Of a DNA stretch of 64,000 nt, positions 43,882-53,106 are shown one piece after another. Source of the DNA: an uncultured Pseudomonadota bacterium (lineage in GTDB: Bacteria; Pseudomonadota; Gammaproteobacteria; Methylococcales; Methylomonadaceae). The translations under genes were made by a program, and so were the position numbers. The notes below the pieces were generated by a model. The model was not told the DNA's origin. It did not search any database and worked only from the letters and a program-made list of their open reading frames with translations. Every line of letters begins with the position of its first letter. The stretch's first letter is position 1. The stretch lies in contig CAISXF010000044.1 of the NCBI GenBank assembly GCA_903889445.1, positions 1 to 64,000 of the forward strand. Reading direction: 5' to 3'.

Positions 43882-45830
43882 TGTTGCCTGAATTAGGACA
43901 ATTTGCGTTAATTTTGGCGGCGTGTTTATCGTTGGCGTTAGCGGTTGTGCCATTGTGCGGCGTACAAAAAGGTGTAGGAAGTTGGATTGCCATGGCACGT
44001 CCCGCAGCGTTTGGACAATTATTTTTCATGATTGTGTCTTACGGCATTTTGACGACAGCGTTTATCAAACACGATTTTTCGGTTTTATACGTCGCTTCAA
44101 ATTCCAATACGCATTTGCCCTTTATGTATTTAATCGCCGGCGTTTGGGGTTCGCACGAAGGGTCACTTTTATTGTGGGCGTTAATTTTATCGTTGTGGAC
44201 AGCGGCGGTGGCGTTATTTAGCAAATCATTGCCGACCGAATTAGTGGCACGAGTGTTGAGCATCATGGGCGCGGTGGCGGTTGGATTTTTGTTATTTATT
44301 ATTTTTACCTCGAATCCATTTGAGCGTTTATTTCCTGCGCCATTGGAAGGTCGTGATTTAAATCCATTGTTGCAAGACCCTGGCATGGCGATTCATCCGC
44401 CGATGTTGTACATGGGTTATGTCGGTTTTTCAGTAGCATTTGCGTTTGCGATTGCAGCGTTAATGAACGGCAAATTGGACGCGGCGTGGGTGCGTTGGAC
44501 ACGTCCTTGGACAACCACCGCGTGGTTATTTTTAACGTGCGGAATCGTGTTGGGCAGTTGGTGGGCGTATTACGAATTGGGTTGGGGCGGTTGGTGGTTT
44601 TGGGATCCGGTCGAAAATGCGTCGTTCATGCCGTGGCTTGTCGGCACGGCGTTAATTCATTCTTTGGCAGCAACTGAAAAACGCGGCATGTTCAAAAGTT
44701 GGACAATTTTGTTGTCGGTTTTTGCGTTTTCATTAAGTTTGCTCGGCACGTTTTTAGTACGTTCAGGCGTGTTAACGTCGGTTCATGCGTTTGCCAGCGA
44801 TCCGACGCGCGGCGTTTTTATTCTGGTATTTTTAGGCGTTGTCGTCGGCGGTTCGTTGTTGTTGTTTGCGATTCAAGCTCCGAAAATTCAAAGCGAAGGG
44901 CATTTTGAATTGGTGTCACGCGACGCGCTTTTGTTGGTGAATAACATTTTACTCGTCGCCACGACGGCAACAATTTTGCTCGGCACGCTGTATCCGTTGG
45001 TGATTGACGCGCTCGGTTTGGGCAAAATTTCCGTGGGTCCGCCGTATTTTAATGGCGTATTTATTCCGTTGACCGCGCCACTTGCGGTATTTGTCGGAGT
45101 GGGTGTGTTGTCAAAATGGCGACAAGATAGCGTCACGCGGTTGTGGCAATTGGTAATGTTGCCGTTGGGAAGCAGTTTGTTGATTGGCTTTTTGTTGGCA
45201 TTTTTACCGCACCATTTTACTTGGGCAGCGTTCATTGGTTTGACACTAGCTTCGTGGACAACGATTGGCGCGGGGTTTGGCATTTACGACCGTTTGCGAA
45301 ATAAAACGAATAAATGGGAAGCTCTGAAACAACAACCGTTAAGTATTTGGGCAATGACGACCGCACATTTGGGAATCGCTGTTTTCATCGTGGGCGTGAC
45401 GTTGGTTTCAACGTATTCCGAAGAAAAAGATATTCGCCTTGCGCCGAATGAATCGTTGCATTTAGCGGGTTATGATTTTCTATTTCACGGCGTAAAACCC
45501 ACGGAAGGCGCGAATTATGACGCGAATCAAGGACATTTCACCGTCACGAAAAATGAAGAATTGGTCGCTGAATTGTATCCGCAAAAACGCATTTATCGTG
45601 CGTCGGGAATGCCAATGACCGAAGCCGGCATTGATGCGAGTATTACCCGCGATTTGTTTGTGGCGTTGGGCGAACCGTTGGGAAAAGATGGCGCGTGGGC
45701 GTTGCGAATTTATTACAAACCGTTTGTGCGCTGGATTTGGATGGGCGGTTTGTTTATGGCATTCGGTGGATTATTGGCGGTGATGGACAAACGTTATCGT
45801 CGTGAAATTAAAGCTGAGGCAAATTCATGA
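43878..45830 (+). CDS. ccmF: Cytochrome c heme lyase subunit CcmF
   Basis: A 650 aa polytopic membrane protein. The WWD heme-handling domain is GWGGWWFWDPVENASFMPWLVGTALIHS. WGSHEGSLLLWA and IHPPMLYMGYVGFSVAFA are also conserved, with heme-ligating His residues. With CcmH it attaches heme to CXXCH cysteines. The ATGA overlap with ccmE is kept, as is that with ccmG. Confidence 0.97.
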   Translation: MMLPELGQFALILAACLSLALAVVPLCGVQKGVGSWIAMARPAAFGQLFFMIVSYGILTTAFIKHDFSVLYVASNSNTHLPFMYLIAGVWGSHEGSLLLWALILSLWTAAVALFSKSLPTELVARVLSIMGAVAVGFLLFIIFTSNPFERLFPAPLEGRDLNPLLQDPGMAIHPPMLYMGYVGFSVAFAFAIAALMNGKLDAAWVRWTRPWTTTAWLFLTCGIVLGSWWAYYELGWGGWWFWDPVENASFMPWLVGTALIHSLAATEKRGMFKSWTILLSVFAFSLSLLGTFLVRSGVLTSVHAFASDPTRGVFILVFLGVVVGGSLLLFAIQAPKIQSEGHFELVSRDALLLVNNILLVATTATILLGTLYPLVIDALGLGKISVGPPYFNGVFIPLTAPLAVFVGVGVLSKWRQDSVTRLWQLVMLPLGSSLLIGFLLAFLPHHFTWAAFIGLTLASWTTIGAGFGIYDRLRNKTNKWEALKQQPLSIWAMTTAHLGIAVFIVGVTLVSTYSEEKDIRLAPNESLHLAGYDFLFHGVKPTEGANYDANQGHFTVTKNEELVAELYPQKRIYRASGMPMTEAGIDASITRDLFVALGEPLGKDGAWALRIYYKPFVRWIWMGGLFMAFGGLLAVMDKRYRREIKAEANS

Positions 45831-46366
45831 AATTACGTTTTATATTGCCACTGGGCGCATTTTTGGTGATGGTGATTTTCTTAGCGATTGGTTTAAAACT
45901 CGACCCGCACGAAGTTCCGTCACCGTTGATTGGCAAACCCGCGCCCGCTTTCACGTTGCCGCAATTGCACGAACCCCAAAAAACCTTTTCGCCCGCTGAT
46001 ATGAAAGGCAAAGTGTGGTTGTTGAATGTGTGGGCTTCGTGGTGTGCGTCGTGCCGCCAAGAACACGTTTATTTCACTGAGTTTGCGCGGGCAAATCCAA
46101 ACGTAAATTTGATGGGTTTGAATTACAAAGATGAATCCGACGCGGCGATGCAATGGTTGGCGCGTTTGGGCAATCCGTACAAAATCAGCATTGCGGATAA
46201 AGACGGCATGGCAGGTTTGGATTGGGGCGTTTACGGTGTACCCGAAACGTTTGTCATCGACAAAAAAGGCATCGTGCGCCACAAACAAACGGGCCCCGTC
46301 GATGTCATGATTTTACAAACTGTGATTACGCCGTTGATTGAAAAATTAAACGCGGAGGGAGAATGA
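45827..46366 (+). CDS. ccmG: Thiol:disulfide interchange protein CcmG/DsbE
   Basis: A 179 aa membrane-anchored thioredoxin-like protein. The active site is VWASWCASCRQEH; GVYGVPETFVIDKKG is the cis-Pro loop typical of CcmG. It keeps apocytochrome heme-site cysteines reduced. This is the ccmF-adjacent, standard copy; compare the paralogue at 41126. Confidence 0.96.
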   Translation: MKLRFILPLGAFLVMVIFLAIGLKLDPHEVPSPLIGKPAPAFTLPQLHEPQKTFSPADMKGKVWLLNVWASWCASCRQEHVYFTEFARANPNVNLMGLNYKDESDAAMQWLARLGNPYKISIADKDGMAGLDWGVYGVPETFVIDKKGIVRHKQTGPVDVMILQTVITPLIEKLNAEGE

Positions 46367-46821
46367 AAAAATTACTATTTTGCTTTTTTTTGTTGAGCCA
46401 AAGTGTTTACGCAGAAATCGAAGTCTATCAATTCAAAACGCCCGAACTCGAATTGCGTTATCAAACCTTGACCGAAGAATTGCGCTGTTTGGTGTGTCAA
46501 AATCAAAATATCGCCGATTCACACGCCGAACTCGCGCAAGATTTACGGCGCAAAGTGTATGAAATGTTGAATCGGGGCGAAACGAATCCGCAAATTATTG
46601 ATTACATGACTGAACGTTACGGCGATTTTGTGTTGTATCGCCCGCCGTTTAACATGAAAACGTTAATTTTGTGGCTTGCGCCGATTCTGACCTTGTTAAT
46701 CGGCGGCATCGGTTTTTGGTCATTACTAAAACGCCGTGACAACTCAAACGAACGATTATCCGACAGCGAACGCGCTCGCCTCGACAAACTTTTACACACA
46801 AAAAAGAGTGATTCAAAATGA
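46363..46821 (+). CDS. ccmH: Cytochrome c maturation protein CcmH
   Basis: A 152 aa protein with a signal peptide (MKKLLFCFFLLSQSVYA), the redox motif LRCLVCQNQNIADSHA and a C-terminal anchor (LILWLAPILTLLIGGIGFW). It reduces the apocytochrome/CcmG disulfide within the heme lyase. It is overlapped 4 bases by ccmG and by ccmI. Confidence 0.96.
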   Translation: MKKLLFCFFLLSQSVYAEIEVYQFKTPELELRYQTLTEELRCLVCQNQNIADSHAELAQDLRRKVYEMLNRGETNPQIIDYMTERYGDFVLYRPPFNMKTLILWLAPILTLLIGGIGFWSLLKRRDNSNERLSDSERARLDKLLHTKKSDSK

Positions 46822-48062
46822 TTCAATTTGGTATTTTTGCCGCGTTATTTATTGTTATCGCGCTGTGTTTTTTGCTGATTCCATTGTGGTTGAAACCAAA
46901 AATAACGCCTCAAGACGACACGGAAATGAACATTCAATTGGCGCAAAAAAAACTGCTCGCCTTTGAAGCGGATTTGGCGAACGGCGTGTTGTCGCCCGCG
47001 CAATTTGAACCGCTAAAAAATGAGTTGTTGCTCAATTTGCATCAAGATTTGGCGCACATTCCCGCCGCCTCTCTTCAAAAGGGTGAAAACAATGGGCGGT
47101 GGTTGGCGATTCCATTAGGTTTTGCCGTGCCTTTGTTGGCGTTGGCGGTATACAGCGTGAAAGGCGATTTGCGGGCGTTTGATGACGTGACCGCGCAAAC
47201 GCAAATGAAAGAAAAACCCACCTCGGCGGACATTAACGCGATGGTTGAAAAGCTCGCGCAAAAAATGAAAGATAATCCAAGCGATTCGCAAGGTTGGATT
47301 ATGTTGGCGCGGTCTTATAAAGTCTTGAAAAAATATCCTGAAGCGGTTGAAGCGTTACGAAAAGCACGCACTTTGACGGGTGAAGAACCTGATGTTTTGT
47401 TGCAATTAGCGGATGTGATTGCGATGGCAAATGGCGGTTCATTGCTTGGCGAACCTAGCGAATTAGCGGCGAAAGCCGTGGCGTTAGACGCAAATAATGA
47501 CATGGGTTTGTGGCTTTATGGTTTGGCACAGGCGGAAGATGGCAAATTTAACGAGGCGATTGGTTATTGGCAAAAACTGCAAACGCATTACAAACCCGAA
47601 GAAGCCGATTATCAAGAAGTGCAAAAATTGATTGATCAAGCGCACGAGGCGTTGGGGCAACCGGTTGTCGCGACGGCACCTGAAATTAAATCTGAACCGA
47701 AAGCCGCAACGACGGGTAAACCAATTCGGTTGGCGGTTTCATTGGGCGAAAAATTCAAAGCCACGGCGAATCCGGACGATTTTGTTTTCATTTACGCGCA
47801 ACCCGCGCAAGGTGGAAAAATGCCGTTAGCTGTGGTGAAAAAACAGGTGAAAGATTTGCCGTTAGAAGTAACGCTCGATGACAGTATGGCGATGATGCCC
47901 ACGATGACGCTGTCTTCGGTGGCGAATGTACAAGTCAGCGCGAGAGTCAGTCATTCGGGGAATGCCATCGCGCAATCAGGCGAACCGATTGGCAAAATGC
48001 AATTATCGACTTCGGTGGATAACGGCGTGGTGAATTTAACGATTAGCGAACTGGTGCCTTAA
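46818..48062 (+). CDS. ccmI: Cytochrome c maturation TPR protein CcmI
   Basis: A 414 aa protein. Two membrane segments lie near the N-terminus (FGIFAALFIVIALCFLLIPLWL and LAIPLGFAVPLLALAVYSV), with the DTEMNIQLAQKKLLAFEADLANG region between. TPR units follow (WIMLARSYKVLKKYPEAVEALRKA), then a C-terminal periplasmic beta domain (GKPIRLAVSLGEKFKATANPDDFVFIYA). It presents apocytochromes to CcmF/H. Its stop overlaps that of recN by convergent transcription. Confidence 0.93.
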   Translation: MIQFGIFAALFIVIALCFLLIPLWLKPKITPQDDTEMNIQLAQKKLLAFEADLANGVLSPAQFEPLKNELLLNLHQDLAHIPAASLQKGENNGRWLAIPLGFAVPLLALAVYSVKGDLRAFDDVTAQTQMKEKPTSADINAMVEKLAQKMKDNPSDSQGWIMLARSYKVLKKYPEAVEALRKARTLTGEEPDVLLQLADVIAMANGGSLLGEPSELAAKAVALDANNDMGLWLYGLAQAEDGKFNEAIGYWQKLQTHYKPEEADYQEVQKLIDQAHEALGQPVVATAPEIKSEPKAATTGKPIRLAVSLGEKFKATANPDDFVFIYAQPAQGGKMPLAVVKKQVKDLPLEVTLDDSMAMMPTMTLSSVANVQVSARVSHSGNAIAQSGEPIGKMQLSTSVDNGVVNLTISELVP

Positions 48063-49732
48063 TCGACGTTTTTTATCAGCAACATTTCGCGGGCGTGTGC
48101 CAATGTGTTCGCGGTTAATTCGACTCCGCCCAACATTCGGGCGGTTTCAATCACACGCTCTTCGTCGTTGAGTAATCGAACTTGCGAGGCGGTCATGTCG
48201 GCGTGATGTTGTTTTTCGACGTACAAATGGTGATGCGCTTGCGCGGCAACTTGCGGCAAATGCGTCACACACAACACTTGCCGATTGCCACTTAATTGGC
48301 GTAATTTCTGCCCGACAATTTCAGCAATTCCACCGCCCACACCCGAATCCACTTCATCAAAAATCATCGTCGGAGTCGTTTTATCGCTGGCGGTGGTCAC
48401 TTGAATCGCCAAACTAATCCGTGATAATTCACCGCCTGACGCAACTTTTGCCAACGGTTTCGGCGGCAATCCCACGTTTGCGCTGATTAAAAACGTCACG
48501 CCGTCATTGCCATTTAATTTCGGTGCGTCATTGATGAACGTGTTCACTTCCACCAAAAATTCCCCGTTGGGCATGCCCAATTCTTTCATCATGCGCGAAA
48601 TCTGTTGCTGTAATTTCTTCGCCGCTTTTTGACGTTGCGCGGACAATTCAGCCGATAATGGCGCGTAATTTTGACGATAATTCGCGGTCAATTTTTCCAG
48701 TTCAGCAATGCGTTCACCGCTGTGACTGAGTTGCGCGAGTTCGTTTTCTAATCGCTGTTGCAATGCCAATAATTCATTCGGTTTAACGTGATGTTTTCGA
48801 CTTAAATCCTGCAACACGCCAATTTGTTGTTCGAGTTCCAATAATTGCGCGGGATTCGCTTCTTGATTCGCTAAAAAATCGCGTAATTCATGCACCGCTT
48901 CTTCAATTTGAATTTGCGCTTCGTTGAGCAGCGCGTTGATGGTGGTTAATTCGGGCGCGAATTGTTGCAAATGCGTGAGAGCTTTCAAACTATTTTTGGT
49001 GTGCCAATGCACCGATTTATCGGCATCGTAAAGCGCGTCCAGTTCAGTTTGCCCGACGCTTAAAATTTGATCTAAATTCGCCAATTTTCGATGCGATTCC
49101 GACAGCGCGTCGTAATCGAATTGCGCTAAATTCAACGCTTCCAATTCTGTTAATTGATAACGCAATAACGCCTCGCGTTGCTCGGCGGAACTGCGTTTTT
49201 TTTGTAACTGTTGTAACTCGTGTTGCGCGGTTTGCCATTGACGAAAACAGGCATTCACGCGCTCCAATAATGCCGCATGTTTGCCATAATTATCGAGCAA
49301 CCGGCGTTGCTCTTCGCTTTCAAGCAGCGTCAAATGTGCGTGTTGACCGTGAATTTCGACCAATTGGCGCGTGAAAACTTGCAGCGTTTGCAACGTCACG
49401 GGACGATTGTTGATGTACGCTTTGGAACGCCCGTCATTCCCAACAATTCGGCGAATTAAACAGAGTTGATTATCGTCAAAATCGTTATCCTGTAACCACG
49501 TTAACGCAGCGGGCGAAGCGGTTAAATCAAACTCTAAATTTACTTCTGCGCGTTTGCAGTTTGGGCGAACATAATCCGCCGTCGCACGTTCGCCCAAAGC
49601 CAACCCAAGCGCGGTCAGTAAAATGGATTTTCCTGCGCCGGTTTCACCGGTTAAAACGGTCATGCCTTGCGTCAAATCGAGCTGCAAGGCTTTAACAATG
49701 GCTAAATCAAGAATGGTGAGATTAAGTAGCAT
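48059..49732 (-). CDS. recN: DNA repair protein RecN
   Basis: A 557 aa SMC-like ATPase for double-strand break repair. The Walker A motif is LTGETGAGKSILLTALGLALGERA near residue 28, followed by IRRIVGNDGRSKAYINNRPV, long coiled-coil arms, the signature LAKVASGGELSRISLAIQV and Walker B MIFDEVDSGVGGGIAE. The ATG at 49732 is normal for the family. Confidence 0.97.
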   Translation of the reverse strand: MLLNLTILDLAIVKALQLDLTQGMTVLTGETGAGKSILLTALGLALGERATADYVRPNCKRAEVNLEFDLTASPAALTWLQDNDFDDNQLCLIRRIVGNDGRSKAYINNRPVTLQTLQVFTRQLVEIHGQHAHLTLLESEEQRRLLDNYGKHAALLERVNACFRQWQTAQHELQQLQKKRSSAEQREALLRYQLTELEALNLAQFDYDALSESHRKLANLDQILSVGQTELDALYDADKSVHWHTKNSLKALTHLQQFAPELTTINALLNEAQIQIEEAVHELRDFLANQEANPAQLLELEQQIGVLQDLSRKHHVKPNELLALQQRLENELAQLSHSGERIAELEKLTANYRQNYAPLSAELSAQRQKAAKKLQQQISRMMKELGMPNGEFLVEVNTFINDAPKLNGNDGVTFLISANVGLPPKPLAKVASGGELSRISLAIQVTTASDKTTPTMIFDEVDSGVGGGIAEIVGQKLRQLSGNRQVLCVTHLPQVAAQAHHHLYVEKQHHADMTASQVRLLNDEERVIETARMLGGVELTANTLAHAREMLLIKNVD

Positions 49733-49800
49733 GACGAGAGGCGTGTTCCGTAAAAGGCAATGACCGTGAATGGTGAGAATTATTGATTCAAATCGAAAAA

Positions 49801-50274
49801 TTAAAAACGCCCTTCCGCAAAGTCGATTAACAGCTGTGCATTTGGCAACAAATCACTTTCAAAAACATCTAACGAAGTACACATTTTATTGCGAATCACT
49901 TCATAAGCATGCTTGGTCATGACTTGGTTTTCTTTTGATAAATTGCCTGCCACCCACGTTGGAATGGGTTGATCACACAATTCGCGCCCGAAGTCTAAAC
50001 ACTTTTGGCTAATGGCTTTGGCGAGCTGATGATAATGTGCCATTTGATTTGACTCACCGCTATGTTTGGCGGCTTTATACGCTTCATCGCGGGCAATAAT
50101 TTCATTTCTCAATGTTTCCAGTTTATTTAAAAAGTTATTCGCTTGTCGTACAATCTCTTCTGGCTTTTCAGGTTTTGGAAGATTGCTAATAAAGAGATTT
50201 TTTTTCACCACCGGTTTCACTTGCCGATTTGCTTGTGGATTCACAATTCTTGTTGTTATACTCAACGTTTTCAC
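49801..50274 (-). CDS. Hypothetical protein, soluble and helical
   Basis: A 157 aa protein that I do not recognise. It starts at a GTG (50274), and no suitable ATG exists nearby. The first 35 residues are basic and Pro-rich; the rest is helical and charged (EEIVRQANNFLNKLETLRNEIIARDEAYKAAK, KHAYEVIRNKMC). There is no signal peptide or transmembrane helix. It lies between recN and cvfB on the same strand. Confidence 0.6.
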   Translation of the reverse strand: MKTLSITTRIVNPQANRQVKPVVKKNLFISNLPKPEKPEEIVRQANNFLNKLETLRNEIIARDEAYKAAKHSGESNQMAHYHQLAKAISQKCLDFGRELCDQPIPTWVAGNLSKENQVMTKHAYEVIRNKMCTSLDVFESDLLPNAQLLIDFAEGRF

Positions 50275-50297
50275 CCCAGTTTATTTGTAAATTTAAA

Positions 50298-51128
50298 TTA
50301 AATTAACCGAATTGTTGTTTTTTCAATTTCGATTTGTTTTTGTTTGTACAACGCACCAATGGCTTGTTTAAACACTTTTTTACTCACGCCAAACAGCGCG
50401 TAAATGGTTTCTGGATTGCTTTTATCGCTCACCGCTAACGTGCCGCCATTGTCGCGCAACGATTGTAAAATCGTATCGGTTAGCGTGGTCACTTTTCCAT
50501 AACCGACTTCGTGCAGCACTAAATCTAACCGTAAATCATCCCGAATCGTTTTGATATAACCCGCGATGCGTTGCCCTTTTCGTAAAGTTTGAAAGACTTC
50601 ATTTTCATAAAGCAAACCCCAATAAGTGTTATTCACAATGGCTTTAATGCCCAAATTGGTTTGTTCTGCGATGAGTAAATCGACTTTTTGTCCAACGATA
50701 AATTCACTTTCTTCGATTTCATCCGCGATAAATTGCGCGATTTTTGTAGTGGCGGCGACGCGGCCTTTTTCATCTAAAAATAGTTTGAAAAAATACGAGT
50801 CGTCCACGTCTAATTCGTGATGCTGTTCGCTGTATGGAACGAGTAAATTTTTCGTCAAACCCCAATCTAAAAATGCGCCGTAATAATTCACCGACACAAC
50901 TTTAAGATACGCAATTTCGCCCACTTGCGCGAAAGGTAATTGGGTTGTCGCGGCAAGATGTCCGTCGTTATCGGCAAACACAAAAACTTCTAAACTGTCT
51001 TCTAATTCGTATTTTTTCGGTTTTTTATCGACCAACAAAACTTGTTTGCCCGAATCGTCGCTCAAATAAATTCCTGAGCTGTCTTGTTTGCTCACGGTGA
51101 GCGTGTTTATTTTACCAATGTTAATCAT
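50298..51128 (-). CDS. cvfB: S1-like RNA-binding protein CvfB/YitL
   Basis: A 276 aa protein from MINIGKINTLTVSKQDSSGIYLSD. S1-type domains follow (QVGEIAYLKVVSVNYYGAFLDWGLTKNLLVPYSEQ is the clearest), then a C-terminal winged helix (SDKSNPETIYALFGVSKKVFKQAIGALYKQKQIEI). CvfB affects virulence or stress gene expression in Gram-positives through RNA binding; in this group its role is open. The ATG at 51128 fits the family start; longer in-frame starts do not. Confidence 0.9.
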   Translation of the reverse strand: MINIGKINTLTVSKQDSSGIYLSDDSGKQVLLVDKKPKKYELEDSLEVFVFADNDGHLAATTQLPFAQVGEIAYLKVVSVNYYGAFLDWGLTKNLLVPYSEQHHELDVDDSYFFKLFLDEKGRVAATTKIAQFIADEIEESEFIVGQKVDLLIAEQTNLGIKAIVNNTYWGLLYENEVFQTLRKGQRIAGYIKTIRDDLRLDLVLHEVGYGKVTTLTDTILQSLRDNGGTLAVSDKSNPETIYALFGVSKKVFKQAIGALYKQKQIEIEKTTIRLI

Positions 51129-51248
51129 AAAAATAGGGCGGGTTAGCTGTGGAATTGCGCGGATTGTAGCATAATTCAAGCGTTAACACGCCGACGGGGC
51201 GATTCGTGGCAAAATAGGCTTTTTACTTACTTTTTTAAGCCTCACATT

Positions 51249-52286
51249 ATGAAAAATTACGCCATTGGTTGGGATATTGGCGGCGCACACGTTAAAGTCG
51301 CCGTCATTCAAGAGCATAAAATTATCGCCGTTTATCAAGCTCCGTGTCCGTTGTGGCAAGGGCTGGACAAGTTGGAATTCGCGGTGCAAACGTTGTTGGC
51401 TAAATTGCCACTGGAAATAAATCAACGGCACGCGCTGACGATGACGGGCGAATTGGTGGATTTATTCGCGAATCGACACGACGGCGTGCAACAAATTATT
51501 CACACCATGACGCGATTATTAGTGAGCGACAACGTGCAAATTTTCTGCGGGAAATACGGTTTGTTATCGATGTCGGCGATTGATGAAACCCATTATGACG
51601 CGATTGCCTCCGCGAATTGGTTGGCGAGCGCGACGTTGGCGGCGAAACATTTTCCAGATGGTTTATTTGTGGATATGGGCAGCACGACGACCGACATTTT
51701 ATTGTGTGAAAACGGTCACGTTGCCGCGCAAGGTTTTAGCGATTATCAGCGATTGATTTCGGGCGAATTGATTTACAGCGGCATCGTGCGAACGCCCGTA
51801 ATGGCGGTAGTTCAGTCGGTTTTAGATAACGAAAAAAACGTGGGAATTATGGCAGAACATTTTGCCACGATGTCGGACGTGTATCGATTGACGGGCGAAT
51901 TATCCGAACATCACGATCAAGCTCCGACGGCAGATGGCGCGGCAAAAACGATTGCAGCCAGCGCACAACGTTTATCGCGGATGGTGGGAGACGATTTTAC
52001 GGTTGCCGAATTGGCGCGTTGGCAAGCGGTCGCAAAAGATATTCGCGAACAACAAAAACAACGTATTCAACAAAGTTGCGCGTTGCAATTGGCGCGTCAT
52101 ACGTCGATGGAAAAAATGACCGTGTGTGGCGCGGGAATCGGGCGATTTTTAGTTCAAGAAATCGCCGCAAATTTAACGTGTTCTTACGTTGATTTTTCAA
52201 CCTTATTCGCTGCCAATTCTGCTGAATTAGAATTCAGTCCAGCCGATTGTGCGCCCGCCGTTGCTGTGGCTTATCTTCTCGAGTAA
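51249..52286 (+). CDS. H4MPT/methylofuran-linked C1 pathway protein (MfnF-like, hydantoinase/oxoprolinase family)
   Basis: A 345 aa ASKHA-fold enzyme of COG1548. It begins YAIGWDIGGAHVKVAVI and has the second phosphate motif VDMGSTTTDILLCENGHV. Archaeal relatives (MfnF) join the furan and tyramine parts in methanofuran synthesis; in methylotrophs the family travels with tetrahydromethanopterin genes and would act in methylofuran synthesis for formaldehyde oxidation. It is the strongest metabolic hint in this window. The exact reaction in this organism is inferred. Confidence 0.85.
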   Translation: MKNYAIGWDIGGAHVKVAVIQEHKIIAVYQAPCPLWQGLDKLEFAVQTLLAKLPLEINQRHALTMTGELVDLFANRHDGVQQIIHTMTRLLVSDNVQIFCGKYGLLSMSAIDETHYDAIASANWLASATLAAKHFPDGLFVDMGSTTTDILLCENGHVAAQGFSDYQRLISGELIYSGIVRTPVMAVVQSVLDNEKNVGIMAEHFATMSDVYRLTGELSEHHDQAPTADGAAKTIAASAQRLSRMVGDDFTVAELARWQAVAKDIREQQKQRIQQSCALQLARHTSMEKMTVCGAGIGRFLVQEIAANLTCSYVDFSTLFAANSAELEFSPADCAPAVAVAYLLE

Positions 52287-52317
52287 ATGCGGTTTGTTTT
52301 AGGAGCGTATTTATTTT

Positions 52318-53106
52318 TTAGGATTTTGTCAGCGTGTTAAAGGCTTCGGCGAGTTGGTCGGTTTGGGTTAACTCTAAAATTTCTGGCACGCTGCCCTTCG
52401 CCTTAATTTGTCCGTGATGCAGAACAATTAAACGATCTTCCGAATGCACTTCATCAATCAAATGACTCGCCCACAGCACCGCTATTTTTTCATCCGAAAC
52501 TAGCAGATGCACATAATCAACCAAACTTTTGCGGCTGGGAATATCCAGCCCGACGGTCGGTTCATCGAGCAATAATAAAGCGGGTTTGTGCAACAATGCC
52601 CGTGCAATTTCAACGCGCCGTTTGTGTCCGCCGTTCAACTGCCGCACTTTTTCGCCGCGCCGTTCATACATTTGCAACCGTTCCAATTCTTCTTGAATGC
52701 GCTGTTTTGTCAATTTCCCGCTCATGCCGTGCAATGCCGCGTGGTAATTTAGATTCTGCAAAACGGTTAAATCCATGTCCAACGTGGTTTGTTGAAACAC
52801 CACGCCCAAACGCGCCAAGGCTTGTCGTGATTGGGTTTGAATATCAAAACCACACAATTCAATGCGCCCCGCGTGCGTGTCGTACAAATGCGTAATCAAC
52901 GAAAATAACGTGCTTTTCCCCGCGCCATTGGCACCGAGTAAAATCGTGCATTCGCCAGCTTGAATTTGAAAATTCACATTATCGAGAGCTTTTTTTTGTC
53001 CGTAAGAAAAGGTTAAATTTTCAACCGTTAAAGCCCCCCTTTTTGAAGGGGGGTTGGGGGGATTTGCTTTGGTTCTGTTGATTGAAATGACATTATTTTT
53101 GTTCAT
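52318..53106 (-). CDS. ABC transporter ATPase, PQQ-dependent alcohol dehydrogenase system type
   Basis: A 262 aa ATPase. Walker A is LLGANGAGKSTLFSLI, the Q-loop is GVVFQQTTLDMDLTV, the signature is a diverged RQLNGGHKRRVEIARALL (LNGG for LSGG), and Walker B is LLLLDEPTVGLD. The ATG at 53106 overlaps the beta-propeller stop (ATGA). A C-rich palindrome (53033-53064) in its 5' part encodes NPPNPPSKRG and lengthens the N-terminus before the ATPase core. The matching permease gene is not adjacent. Confidence 0.88.
   Translation of the reverse strand: MNKNNVISINRTKANPPNPPSKRGALTVENLTFSYGQKKALDNVNFQIQAGECTILLGANGAGKSTLFSLITHLYDTHAGRIELCGFDIQTQSRQALARLGVVFQQTTLDMDLTVLQNLNYHAALHGMSGKLTKQRIQEELERLQMYERRGEKVRQLNGGHKRRVEIARALLHKPALLLLDEPTVGLDIPSRKSLVDYVHLLVSDEKIAVLWASHLIDEVHSEDRLIVLHHGQIKAKGSVPEILELTQTDQLAEAFNTLTKS
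53033..53064. repeat. C-rich palindromic element inside the ABC ATPase gene, copy 3
   Basis: GCCCCCC-TTTTTGAA-GGGGGG then TTGGGGGGATT. It is read on the minus strand in frame as NPPNPPSKRG, similar to SPPAPLSKGG of copy 2. Confidence 0.75.
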
